Shown here: positions 44,781-56,300 of the stretch, in pieces
Numbering within the stretch: the first letter of the stretch is position 1
How the letters are laid out: each line of letters opens with the position of its first letter
Source: Porpolomopsis calyptriformis
Lineage: Eukaryota > Basidiomycota > Agaricomycetes > Agaricales > Hygrophoraceae
Direction: 5' to 3'
Assembly: GCA_951640195.1 (NCBI GenBank)
Contig: OX621170.1
Span: 930,001 to 994,000 of the forward strand
DNA: 64,000 nt
The notes under the pieces: generated by a model
What the model saw: only the letters and a program-made list of their open reading frames with translations
Databases searched by the model: none
Told to the model about the DNA's origin: nothing
Program-made: the position numbers and the translations under genes

Positions 44781-45713
44781 ACTTCAACATGACTGTTCTC
44801 GTACCGTCGACTATCTCATCTGTCCATTCATCTTCTATCACGACCCGTTCACCATCCCCATTCTCCGTCTCATCCTCGAAAGCCAACTTTACCGGTTTCT
44901 ACGCTCCACCTTGGCTTGTAACCAATCCTCTCCATAGTTCAAGTCGTCGCGTTCTCCCCTAACACTCTTCCTCCCCGCCCCACCTATGCTGCTGCCCATA
45001 TCCAATGGCTGGACTGGTTCGAGCTGCTCTGTGGTTCCGAGTTTGACTTCTTCGTTGACCCCGGCTGCTCCTCCGCCCGTTGTGGCAAGAAATGCCCGGC
45101 CCATTCATCGCAGTCTAGTCAGACTGAGTCTGCTTCTCTCCCCTTGGGATATCTTCATGTCCTCCCCCATCTCAAGCTTGTGTAGTTCTCGCGAGTCGTA
45201 CTCCCCGCCTCATGCCAGGGCAGCTTCCATTGCACAGCTTGAGCCGTACAAGATGTTGTGCATGTAACAGGCAAGATGAGCTCGTGTTTGTCGACTCGTC
45301 CAGGGCGGAGCTAACCCCGTAGCGGGAACGAGAATACCAGGCCAGACTGGACTGAGGCGCGAATGTTCGCTTTCGATGTAACAACTGCCCCTCTTCGATG
45401 ACAGCAACGCCGACGAACGAGTCTATCTCTCAACAACGCCTCATCTAGTCTCTTCTACGCGTGCATGCTCGCGTAATACAACGCAACAAAAAATTCGGAA
45501 GAAAGAAAAAACAGAAAAAGAAAGGAAACTATGTTGTCAGTTCTCGCTCGATCAATTCTCATCATACATATCTCCCTTACCCATCATTATCTTAGAGTCT
45601 TTCTTAATAGATAAATTGTAATATTCATTCTATCCCAGATCGACTTTGTTCGAGTGTCGTTTGACATCACGTGAGTGAGGACCTGAGTTTCAATAACCTC
45701 GCAGTCATCACAT
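44781..45713. other. Unassigned segment between the NACHT relic and OLA1
   Basis: Two stretches read like protein on the plus strand but not in one frame: about 44803-44926 (FYHDPFTIPILRLILESQ) and about 44945-45185 (AAAHIQWLDWFELLCGSEFD, then a Cys-rich piece). No start or family was found. 45300-45660 looks non-coding. The last part is the OLA1 promoter. Confidence 0.35.
45667..45674. promoter_or_regulatory. TCACGTGA upstream of OLA1
   Basis: Perfect palindrome 39 bp before the OLA1 ATG at 45714. Confidence 0.6.
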
Positions 45714-47870
45714 ATGCCACCCAAGAAACCAGCCGCGCCCGAAAAGAAGACTCTTCTCGGTAGACCAAGCAATAATCTCAAGATAGGAATCGTAGGTTTG
45801 TTGAATTGAAATATCTGATTCTTTTTGACTCATTTTTTCGACTCTCCAAGGACTTCCAAATGTTGGGAAATCTTCCTTTTTTAATGTCCTTTCGAACACT
45901 GGTTAATCTATCTTATGCACACATCCGCTTTTTTCTCACCGCGAGTTGGGTGCAGACTTGGGCAAAGCAGCCAACTTTCCCTATGCAACCATAAACCCAG
46001 AGGAAGCTCGCATCCCTGTCCCCGATCATCGATTCGAGTGGCTCTGTGAACTTTATAAACCGGTCTCGCGTGTCCCTGCTTTCTTGACATGCATTGATAT
46101 CGCAGGTCTCACGGCAGTGAGTCTTCTCTCGACTCCTTCCCGAAACGAATCAATGACGTTCACATTCGCTTTAGGGTGCATCGACAGGTGCAGGCCTCGG
46201 AAACGCGTTCCTCTCTCACGTTCGTTCCGTCGATGGGATTTTTCAAGTCGTCCGCGCCTTCGATGACGCAGAAGTAATCCATGTTGAGGGAGAGGTTAAT
46301 CCTCTGCGTGATATGGAAATCATCCAAACAGAATTGCGTCTCAAGGACACTGAATGGGTCGAAAAACATTTAGACGGGCTTAAAAGGGGTGGAAGGGCTT
46401 TGGGGAATACTAGCCTGGCCGATAGAGCCAAGAAGGAGGAAATAGTGCGCTTTCCGATGTCCTCATAAAACGTGGACTGACATGAACAAGGCTACGGTCG
46501 AAAAAGTCTTGAAAACTTTAAAGATCGATAACAAAGATGTCCGCAAGGCGGAGTGGACAAATAAAGAGGTCGGTTTCATATCACCTTTCCACTTGAGCCT
46601 TATGTTCCGTGGTGTGAAGGAACATCACACTCACCATCCCTGTTCGTCGAGGGCAGAATCCCCATTTATTTTCCGCATTTTCCGTTATGTGAACGTTCAC
46701 GGGCTTACTTTTATTGCCATCTTTCCCAGGTGATTCTTCTACTCAAATCAATGAAAGGTTTACTTCGTGATGAGAAAGAGTTTTATACTCGATTACCCAG
46801 CTCGTTGAGGAGGGAGTAACGCCCCAATTCCCTTGAGATAACTCTATTTCTGATGCTTTATTTCTTCCTTTCTGCGTTATACTCACTGATATAACTGTTC
46901 GGACTAGGTGAATATTCAAAACCTGTTTCCTCTATACCAAGCGGTTTCTTCGATTCCGCCGGTCGATTGCTACAAACAAAATGGACGATCACTGCTACAT
47001 TCTCTTTCTCTACCTATCTTCTCCGCTCACTTTGTTACTTGACGATCATACTTACCACTATCAGATTGATGTAGTAAATTCACTTTCACTTTTGACCGCC
47101 AAGTCTGTTGTCTATCTTGTCAATCTTAGCAAAAAAGACTTTATGCGGAAGAGAAACAAGTGGTGGGTCTTAATTTTATGACACCATCCCTTTGTGAGGA
47201 CAGTTCAACAATGTCCTACACAGGTTATCGAGGATCAAGGCTTGGATAGACACCAACAATCCCGGAGATTCTCTCATCCCCTTTTCCGTCGCTCTCGAGG
47301 AACGTCTTGCTGCCATGACACCGGAGGATAAGGCGGAAGCCGAAAAAGAGGTGGCGCCTAGTGCGCTGGGTAAAATCACGCAGGCCGGGTACAGCAGTCT
47401 CGATGTAAGCGTGTTTCCATGGGAATCCCGCTGTTTTCTTTCTATCGGTTCCGGCTCAGTTCACCACATTTATCTAGCTAATCCGATATTTCACATGTGG
47501 ACCAGACGAAGTCAGAGCGTGGACCATTCGGAAAGGGACGAAAGCGCCTCAGGCTGCTGGTGTCATTCAGTATGTTCTTCGTAGTCTCTCAGACTCGGTG
47601 ATCATCCAATCAACTGGCTAACGACGTTTTTTTTTATTACCCAGTTCTGACTTTGAGAATAAGTTTGTATGTGGTGAGATCATGTCGTACGAGGACCTGA
47701 GAGAACTCGGGAGTGAGAATGCGGTCAAGGCAGCTGGTAAAGTAAGACAGCAGGGGAAACCCTATGAAAGTCAGTTATTTCCATTCTTGTTTCATTTTTT
47801 TTAGCCGTTAACGTATTATTTACACGCAGTGATAGACGGGGATATTGCATACTGGAAATCGGGTGCATAA
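45714..47870 (+). CDS. OLA1: Obg-like ATPase 1 (YchF family)
   Basis: Ten exons (45714..45795, 45851..45901, 45956..46116, 46175..46444, 46491..46568, 47065..47162, 47224..47404, 47478..47569, 47645..47769, 47830..47870) give 392 aa, the usual family length. A TRAFAC P-loop protein that prefers ATP, binds the ribosome and modulates stress translation. Visible: [20 protein letters not shown] (G1), the [17 protein letters not shown] block (G2), [20 protein letters not shown] (G3), LVNLSKKD in the G4 position, and the TGS-like C-terminus [18 protein letters not shown] and [14 protein letters not shown]. Intron 5 is 496 nt, whereas the others here are 46-75 nt; the flanking exons rejoin as [18 protein letters not shown], so the whole stretch is removed. 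Confidence 0.96.
46569..47064 (+). other. Oversized OLA1 intron with hairpin and box C/D-like motifs
   Basis: Intron 5 runs from GTCGGT to CACTATCAG. It contains a hairpin (GTGTGA 46612-46617, seven-base loop, TCACAC 46625-46630), a box C-like GTGATGA at 46767-46773 and a box D-like CTGA at 46850-46853, 87 nt end to end. No convincing terminal stem joins the two boxes, so a snoRNA is only a possibility. Short frames inside do not look conserved. Confidence 0.4.
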
Positions 47871-48254
47871 ACTAAGCTGCAGTCCACGACCAAGAAAGAT
47901 GTATGTCATACGAATAAACAAGTCAATTAAACGGCGGTTGGATACGGGTAACTAGTATGAACAGCTAAAGATGGCCATTCGTGCCCGAAAATACTGGTTA
48001 TCGAGTCACTTTGTTGCCGGGGTGGGTTAGTGGTGAGGGAACGGCAACCCATACATGCAGGATGGCTTGGAACAAAGCCGTATTGAACGCTTAGTCTTGA
48101 CACGGCTCGGATACAACTGACTTCGGTTCAGTTCAATAGCTGTCTGGAGCTGTTACGAGCAGGGGCGGCAACACTAATTCTCGTCCCGTTTTGATCGGGC
48201 CCATTTAGACGCCCACTTATTATACTCTGAACCAGTAAGAGTGACAAAAAAAAA
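47871..48254. other. Intergenic region, no gene seen
   Basis: Convergent 3' flanks of OLA1 and the Zn2Cys6 gene, about 380 bp. No tRNA-like A/B boxes and no coding signature found. An A-run at 48247-48254 marks the Zn2Cys6 side. Confidence 0.5.
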
Positions 48255-51200
48255 TCAAGTATCATATGTAGTTGTACATTGTACAAGGAAAACTTCACAG
48301 ACGAGTAACGATGGGGGACAACACGTATCGTGAATGCATGAGCTAATCAGAAATCCTTCAAACGATTGAAAAGAAAGAAAGAAAAAATCCAGGGTAGATC
48401 TATCACCCATGTGGAATCGGATAATTCGGCAATCCTCCTCTCTGACCAGGCTGCTAGAGATCAGATCGATCAGAACGTCACACATGTTCCCTGAACAATG
48501 CAACGGTTGTTCACTGCTCACCACGTTCACCCAAAGCGGCACGCCCGTGTTCGAATTCGTGCTCACATCCTTCTCCTCCAACACGAACGACTCCTGGCTG
48601 GGCTGGCACCCATACGTTCCCCCAGGCGGGACCGCCGTCGCCAACAACTGAGAAAAGTCCGGGTTCGCAGCCGGTGGGCTCCCGCCGTTCGCGGTAGCCT
48701 CGTCCTGCTGGATCACGTGAGGCCCGTTCAACCGATCGACCGGGAACTGATTTTCGGGGTAGAATGGGTAAAACAGCCCCGCGGGGACTTCCGCCAGCGA
48801 CTTGTCGGGCGGTGTGCTGCCGTCCGTGATCGTCGTCACCACGCTCGCCGCGCGCGAGGCCTGAGAGGGGTAGACCGGGGGCCCGTTCGTGGTGTACGAC
48901 GCCGTCAGGGTCGGCGTGGATTGTTGAGACTTGGGCTGGACTGAGAGCGTGGGTGAGTTGTCGTCCCAGTCTCGCTCGGATATCAGCGTCGGGTGGGCAG
49001 CCGGTCCTACTTGGTGCAAATCAACCTCCATCACTCTCTCGGCGAGCTTCTCGATGAGGGGGTGGCCGCCGTTGAGATCTTTGCGCTCCCAACGCCACCG
49101 GAATCGGGGAAGCATATCCAAAGCTAGCCAGAGATCCTCGAGTGCGACGTGTTTCGGAAGGCGGTCACACCGGGACATGTGGCCGTACAGGATGACCATG
49201 GCAGCGATATGGAGAGGAATGGGAGACGTGAAGAAGGCAATGTCTGGGAATCGGATAAGCTGATTGTGAACGATGATGACGTTATGGGATGTGATGACCG
49301 CTGCAGACAAAATCGTGTTCAGCTGGATGGGTTTCTCGACAGAACGGAATGACGCTACCATCAACAAGTGCTTTGTGTCTTTGAGTATACGTTAATTCCT
49401 TTGAACTAAATAAGGCGCGCAATAACAAAACCCTCGAAATTCCGATCTTCAACAACGTTAGCCCTTGATCTTCGGTGATCTCCTGGACCAGTTGCGTCTT
49501 TCTTTCTAGAGGCCACTCGTCTGTCCCGCTGAAATAAAACTGATAACTCTCAGGGAGGTGTTTCCTGAACTCGACCATGCTCTTGATGATCCGAGTGGCG
49601 TGCCTCATCAATGCATCACCACTCTGTTTCGTCGGTGTGTAGAGCGAGTTGATGATGTCGGCCTGGATTTCGGCAACAGGATGGGAGAGTAGGAAGTGTT
49701 CCGAAAAGTCATGAATGCCACCATTCTTGGAGTGTGTTGGGCGGGGAGTGTTCGAGTCGAATGGGGCAATAGCCAGCGGTCGGCCGAGGAGGATGGAGGT
49801 ACCGCGATCGTGCACCATCACGATACCCCAAAGCCGGATCCGCAACTGGCACTCTTCTTCGGTGAAGGTGCCTTGTTGGGCAGTCGGGTCGTGATGGAGG
49901 CCAAGCTCGATCGCTAAACGGACAAGGCTACCAACTAGGCGCCAGAGAGTACGGCCTTGTCGCTAAGAACATGCGGGATTAGTGATTGAAAGAAGAGTAT
50001 GATGGATCATACTTCGGTGTAGAGGTACCAATGTAACAATATAAGAGCTTGGAGACTAGAGATTGTCACACGGAGATCGGGTTTGACGGCAAGGGCCCTT
50101 TCGAGAAATTCGTCGTGCTCGAGCCAATCAGTGGGCATGAATTTCTTGACAATAGGGGTGCTGATGTGAGATCGTTCGCCACTCTGGATCACTCGATGGT
50201 TCAACTCGCTGAGAGTGCCCAAACCGAGGACGAGGTAGAGACTGCAGACAAAACCAGGATCATGCTGAACGGCCCGACCCTCGTACAAGTTATCGAGTTC
50301 AGTCAAAAAGTCCTTCTGGACGAAGACAGGACGATGGTAATTGAGTCGAGAAAAGTAAATTTCGACGATGCGTTTGACCATTGTACGGTCTTTGGGCAGC
50401 CAAATGTTAACGGTCGGGTTGGCGGGCATTAGGTCATCCACGGCGTTGTTTCTGCACATGGAGACGGTGACCCATTGAGAGGCGTCGCGGGGAATGGATG
50501 ATTCAGCCACGTCGCGGTCGCGACCAGAAGAGAGGCCACTGGAGCCTACAGCAAGATCTTCCCTATCGACGGCACCGGCCTCGAGTTTAAGATCGCTGAC
50601 GATATCAGAATGGACACCAAAATTTTTAGCAAGAGACTAAGAGAGATGTTAGCGGACATTTGTGGGATGGGAAGGGACCAACCTCGGTGTTGGACATATC
50701 GTTCGCTTTGGGGTCCTGCCCCTTGATGTCAGGACTGGTGGATTGAGGAGAGGCGACCTGCACGGAGGGCTGTGATTGCATCTGTGGAGGGGGATGCTGG
50801 AATGCTGGGTGGATGTGAGGGTTGAATGGGGCTGGAGGAGGACCCTGAAGTTGGAGATGAGGTGGATATGGAGAGGTCGATGGTGGGGCGCCATAGGGCA
50901 TGGCCATGGGATGGGGGTATCCAGGATGAACGAGATGGGGGGGAGGTTGTGGCTGGTAGTAGCCTTTGTGAGGTTGCGGTACTTGAGAAGGAGGAGCAGC
51001 AGGAGGGGGACCATCAGGTCGGAGGCAGAAGGGTCTGGTTGTCTGGGAGAACTGGAATAGAGAGGCCAAGTTGGCGGTTGCGTTGACGTCGATACCTTCT
51101 CTGACGAGGATGTCCTCGAGGTTGCTCATATCGAAACCAGGGATATGGCGTTTTAAGAGAGCATCACACTGTAAGAGCTGCTGCTCGATGCGCTCGGTGT

Positions 51201-51636
51201 GGCCTCTGGTGATGAGAGTCTGCCTGTGGCGATCCTCCTGGTGGCATGCAGTACCGGCGGAAGCACAAGCAGAACATCTTGGATGCTTGGAATCGCACTA
51301 AACGGGAAAGATTTAGGAGCGATATGGGGAGGAGGTAGGAGGTGGAAGTTGCCGTCGGTGTCACCCGACGGGACTTGCCTTGATCTTCTTGCTCCTGCAC
51401 CGGGCGCAAGCTTCATGAGAGCGTCTTAAACGTCGTGGCTCCGAAGGAGTGACGGCATCGTCGTTGTTTGGATCTTTTTTGCGCTTTCGGACGGGCGCTT
51501 GGAGGGGCTGGGCTGGGTGTTGAAGTGGGTGTTGTTGCTGGGCAAGCTGGGGCTGATGGGCATCCATCTGAAGGGCTGACTGAAGAGAAGAGGGAGCGAG
51601 GCTGAGATCAGTATGAGGTGGAAGGATATGGGTCAT
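48255..51636 (-). CDS. Zn2Cys6 fungal-specific transcription factor
   Basis: Five exons (51636..51379, 51297..50683, 50636..50013, 49962..49359, 49300..48255) give 1048 aa. The binuclear zinc cluster is C77-x2-C80-x6-C87-x6-C94-x2-C97-x6-C104 with basic SKKIK between; it is split between Lys86 and C87 by an 81-nt intron with the GC donor AAG|GCAAGT. After it come a Gln/Pro/His-rich linker and the fungal-specific regulatory domain (PF04082 type): RIVEIYFSRLNYHRPVF, GRTLWRLVGSLVRLAIELGL, RDRGTSILLGRPLAI-like and IRFPDIAFFTSPIPLHIAAM. The last block recalls XlnR/Xyr1-class regulators, but I cannot assign the target genes. The extreme C-terminus is uncertain: a 51-nt in-frame intron (48399..48349) may or may not be spliced. 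Head-to-head with the VTT gene. Confidence 0.9.
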
Positions 51637-51757
51637 GACGAGGAGGAGTAGAGGACCGGTCTTGAGTCGAATTTACTGGTCCTGAGCTCGAGCGAGGGCG
51701 AGTAATATTTATTTAATTTAATTTAATTTTTTTTTTGAGTTTCTCACGGTTATTTAA

Positions 51758-51765
51758 TCACGTGA
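51758..51765. promoter_or_regulatory. TCACGTGA in the Zn2Cys6-VTT divergent promoter
   Basis: Perfect palindrome 27 bp before the VTT ATG (51793) and 121 bp from the Zn2Cys6 ATG (51636). A TTTAA-rich, poly-T stretch precedes it (51711-51736). Confidence 0.6.
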
Positions 51766-51792
51766 TATAACACTTTGCTCAGTCACACAACG

Positions 51793-53024
51793 ATGGCGAT
51801 TCGAATACAGACGAATGCATCGACGTACTCGCTCGCTACTCTGCATTCATCTCCAGATTCTCTCCACCATTCAGACCGCTCGTCTCTGTTGGGTTCGCCG
51901 ACGGTGGTAACGCCGACGTACGGTGCCACATTTCCGCGCTCGCCCACTCTACCATCATCACGACGACTGTTGCTGAATGCTGCCGTCAAGATGGCCTCCG
52001 TCTTCCTCGTGAGCACTCTTGTGCTGGGGGGCACACTCTACCTAGCGCTGCCGACGCTCGCAGAGTGAGAGTGGAAGACTATGTTCCGGCTGTTGATGCT
52101 GACGATGCCCAGATCCGATCGTCCGGTGTTGAAGATTCCCAAGTCGTTTGCTGAACTGCAAGCGCTGAACGGTCTGCTGAAGAAGTACCGAGATATTTAT
52201 CCATACCGCATCTTGATCTGCTATGTGACCACATATCTATTGTATGTCTCTGTCCTTACATCATTCGTTTGTACTCATCATTTGCAAGCCTGCAGGCATT
52301 CTCCGTCCCCGGCTCGATGTACCTCTCCATCCTGGGCGGTGCGGTGTGGGGTGTGGCGCGAGCGCTGCCCCTGGTTTGTGCGTGCGTTGCGTCGGGCGCG
52401 ACACTGTGCTACCTGATCAGCGCTGCGTTTGGGCCCGCTCTTCTGACACTCCCGAAATGGAAGGCGCGTCTGGATACGTGGGGGGAGAAGATTGGGAAGC
52501 AAAGAGAGAATCTGATCTCTTTCCTAATCGTGCTCCGGATCGCGCCGCTGCCGCCACACTGGGTCGTAAACGTGGTCTGCCCGCATGTCGGGATCGGGAT
52601 CGTGCCGTTCTGGATCAGCACGTTCTTCGGGATACTGGGGGTGAGCGTGATACACACTACGATCGGGGGCGGCCTGGACGAGATGACGTCCGCGGACGAT
52701 TTCAACCTGATCTCGTGGCGAAACTTTCTCGGGCTGTCGGCGGTGGTCGTTGGTGTGTTGATCCCGGTTGGGCTGCGATACTATTTCAAACGGGAGTTTA
52801 CGGCGGCTACCGCGGTCGAGCTGGACGAACACGGGGTAACAGACGAAGACGAACCTGGGCGGGTAGTCGAGGCAAGACGAAATGTGCTGAAAGGACTGGT
52901 TAATGACGAATTTTTCGATGAAGATGAAGACGATGTGATACTAGAAGCAGGACCTGGTATTCAACCGAAACCGAGCGAACTGGTCGCGATTGACGATGAT
53001 GAACAACGTATTATAGAATTGTAA
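51793..53024 (+). CDS. TMEM41-like VTT-domain membrane protein
   Basis: Three exons (51793..52064, 52113..52241, 52289..53024) give 378 aa. A first membrane helix MASVFLVSTLVLGGTLYLAL is followed, after both introns, by the VTT/SNARE-assoc core: FLQAFSVPGSMYLSILGGA (re-entrant loop with the conserved F-x-PG), GATLCYLISAAFG, the amphipathic ENLISFLIVLRIAPLPPHWV, and NVVCPHVGIGIVPFWISTFF. The C-terminal tail is acidic (FFDEDEDDV). TMEM41B and relatives are ER phospholipid scramblases needed for autophagy and lipid mobilisation; this is the best functional guess. The start MAIRIQTNASTYSLATL begins a cytosolic Ser/Thr-rich segment. Confidence 0.9.
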
Positions 53025-53035
53025 CGACGACGATC

Positions 53036-53345
53036 ATGAAAAAAATGAAAAAATAATAAAAATAATAAAAATAATAAATTTTATTATTTATTTAATAATT
53101 CTTTTTTTGGATTTCGAGTCCCACAAACTCTCACACTCCCCACCACCTTCCACTCACCCCCTTCCCTCCCTTCCACCCTTCCCTTCCCCCTCCCATTCCC
53201 CCCCCTCCTCGCTTTCAAACCTCACTTTGCCCTTTCTCCCCTTCTACCCTCTCCCTCCTCTCAATCATTGGAATTCCTTCTTCCCTCCCTTTCCCTTCTT
53301 CCATCCCGTTCCCACCCTCCCCGCTCCATCCTTGGCCTCCCGTCT
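53036..53345. repeat. A/T-only tract followed by a long polypyrimidine tract
   Basis: 53036-53105 is almost pure A/T with repeated AATAATAAA units. 53107-53345 on the plus strand is overwhelmingly C and T with runs of C, ending CTCCAG directly before ATATGGCC of SWI1. The final CAG could be the acceptor of a 5' UTR intron. The tract is strongly strand-asymmetric and could adopt triplex-type structures; no gene is present. Confidence 0.75.
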
Positions 53346-53351
53346 CCAGAT

Positions 53352-56300
53352 ATGGCCGATCGTCTCCCTCAGTACCCCATCATGCCTTCCAACTTCAATC
53401 CTGCTCTCATCCAGCAGCACCAGCTTTCTCAGTCTCAGCCACAGCCTCAACTCGACCCTCAGTCCACCCCCCAGTTCCCCCCCTCAGACCACGGCCGTGT
53501 CTGGCAGCAGCAGATCCAGCAAATCCCAAATCAATATCGCTCTCCCTCAAATGGTGACATAAAGGGCCCTCCCTTGTCCCAGCCGGTCCGTCCTCCTTCC
53601 TTTTACCCTATGCCACTCTACCCCCATACCCATCCCCCCCTTTGCTCTCTCTCTCTCCCTTTCGCCCTCCCAACCACTCACCCTCCCTCTCTTCTCCAGA
53701 TGCCCGACTTCAGACCCCAATCCCTCGCTCGTCCCCAAACCCAACAGTCCATCACCCAACAATTTGGCCTACCTCAGCAGTCCCCCTTCCATGACCAGTC
53801 CTCTCAGCAAGTCCAGCCCCATCTCCCCCACAACTTTCAAAACATGACTATCCCCAATGCCACCCAACCCCAGCAACAATCCATCACCCCCCGCCCCGTC
53901 ATCACCTTCGCACCAAATAACCCCCCACATCTCTCCTCTCGTCAGCTCGAGATGATCGGTTTAACCCAAAACCAGCCACACCAAAACGGCTCTCTCAGCT
54001 ACGTGACTCGTATCACACAGCAACAGCAACAGCAGCAGCAGCCCCAGCAACATCAACATCAGTCCAATTTGAATACCCAACCCACCCAGAACCCATCCTC
54101 CCAATCCGACTTATTTACAACCCCCCAGGCACCCACACCCGATGGTATCCGCAGCTCACCCTCTCACCCATCACAGCCCGGCTCCCTTGGAAACCACTTG
54201 TCTGCTCCGCCACAGAACCCTCAATCGCTTCCGGCCGGACGTCGGCACATGACCCTTACCGAACTTAGGGAGACAGCTCGCCAAGTACAGAATCGAATCG
54301 ATTTCAACACCACCTTGATCGCCCAGCTCCCCGCTCAGCGGGCTAACATGCCCGAACAACACTTCCTTTCCCAAATGCAAGGTGCTAATAACGAGCTCAA
54401 CGCCCACAAGGAACTTCTCGGCAAAATCTACACCGCAATGTCTCAATTCAACACTGCAAATGGACTACCCGGTCCAAGCGGACCGTCAGGAAGAAATATG
54501 TAAGCGATCATCCCACACCTTTCAAACCCTCTTACCCAAATACTTCAACTTTCCAGCAACCCATCTTCACAGTCTCAGCAGCCTCTTCAGCAGCCCGGAC
54601 CAAGTCAACAGCTTCGGATACCCCACGGTCAATTGCAACAACAAAACTTTGCAAACAATCCACAAATCAACCAAGCTAGACCTCCCAACTTCCAACCCAG
54701 TCCTCACCAACTGCACGCACAACCCATTCATACCCAACAACCCAACTTGGTTCCCCCACCCCCTGCCCCCACACCACAGCAGCTCCAGGGACAAAATCCT
54801 ATCCAGATGTCTCCCAATCCACTCTCTTTCCAATTGTCTGGTCAAGCTAAACCCCAGTCTCGGAGCGAGCACCCCTCACAGCCTCCTCCTTCTTTTACCA
54901 TCCGGCCATTGGACAAGACCCAATTCGACACCATTTACAAAAACTTCTGCGCTACCCACGGCGTTCGTCACGACGCTCATCTCTTGTTGGTTGACAACCA
55001 TCCCATCGACCTCCATTCCCTTCATGTACAGGTGGTGACTGAAGGTGGCATAGCAAAGGTCAGCCTTTGTTTTCTTTCTCATTCTTTCAACTATCGAAAT
55101 CTGTCCGTATTAGGTTACTCGGGAAGAACTCTGGCCTTATATTGGTGCCCGCATGGGCTTTGTGCACTTTCCTGGAACTGACTCGGAACCAGCAAAGTCT
55201 GGTCCTGGCGTCGCTCAACAGCTAGCCCACCTCTACAAACAGCACCTGAGTGAATTTGATCACGCCTACGTCAAAACCGTCATCGAGAATGATCGCAAGA
55301 TTCAAACCCAGCGACAGTTGGGTATCACAGGTGGTCTGCCGTCCACAAGACCAAACGCACAGCAGATGCAAGCCATGATCAACCATGCCAATCTCTCAGC
55401 CGCCGAACTTCGTAGCAAAGGCGTTGCGGAGCATATCATCGCTTATATCGAGAGAAACCGCCCTCAATTGCAGCATTCTCGATATCTCCACCAGCAATGG
55501 CGAGTCAACCTCCAAAAAACCCCTAGTCAGACGGGTGCCCCTTCGCAGCCTCCGCTAGAACAACCCCCCAGAGTTTCAGGTCAATCTCAATCTCAACCAA
55601 ATCCATCCTCTCTCTCTCAGGGTGGCCCTCCACCCGCGCGATTCTCGATACCGGGCAGCAGTAACAACATGGAACTTCCATTTGCCCGCCCCCCTCAAAT
55701 TCCTCCCCCTACTCACCCTCAAATGACGACCCCGGAGCACCTGAAACAATACATCGCAAGAGTGAGGCACGAATTCATGACCCGTAGTCAGTGTCTTTTT
55801 TTACAATTCACCCTCCGAATTATGAACAATAGGTTTTTAGGTCTCCCAAAAATGCCACCGCAAACCATCCAGGATGATCAGAAGATGGAGTACAACAGAG
55901 TAGTGGACAACCTGTATCGACTCGCTCTGGATATGGAGTCCAAGCTTGCCATCCATCACTTCTTTTCGAGGCAGGAGGATACGTTACGAAAGCTGATCGT
56001 TATTGTCGGTGGCCTTTTTCTTCTGTGGCTTTTCTCCACAACTTGCTCACGCCCTGTTGCAGATCATGACCATTCGTCATCAAAGGGGTTTGCTTTCATC
56101 TCCAACACCGACATATATTGCGCATTTTTCCATGCTCCAAGGCATGGCCCAACAATTGCAACAAGCACTCGCTTTCTGTTCCAACTGCTCAAACATCGCC
56201 AAGCAGCAGCAGCTACAGCGGCAGCAGCAACAACAACAACAACAAGGGCCCGACAACGAACCCCCTGCGATGGGTCCACCCAGACCCAGTGTCTCTCCGG

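Noticed and set aside
44605..44886. Acidic 93-codon minus-strand frame
   Set aside because: Antisense to the ankyrin relic; no family match.
46767..46853. Firm call of a box C/D snoRNA in OLA1 intron 5
   Set aside because: Boxes are present but flanks do not pair and no rRNA guide was recognised; left as a possibility only.
47990..48240. tRNA-like GGTTCA stretches in the OLA1 3' flank
   Set aside because: No acceptor stem, A box or proper B box spacing.
48713..48720. TCACGTGA inside the Zn2Cys6 coding sequence as a regulatory site
   Set aside because: It lies deep in an exon (coding around HVIQQDE) far from any start; counted as chance.
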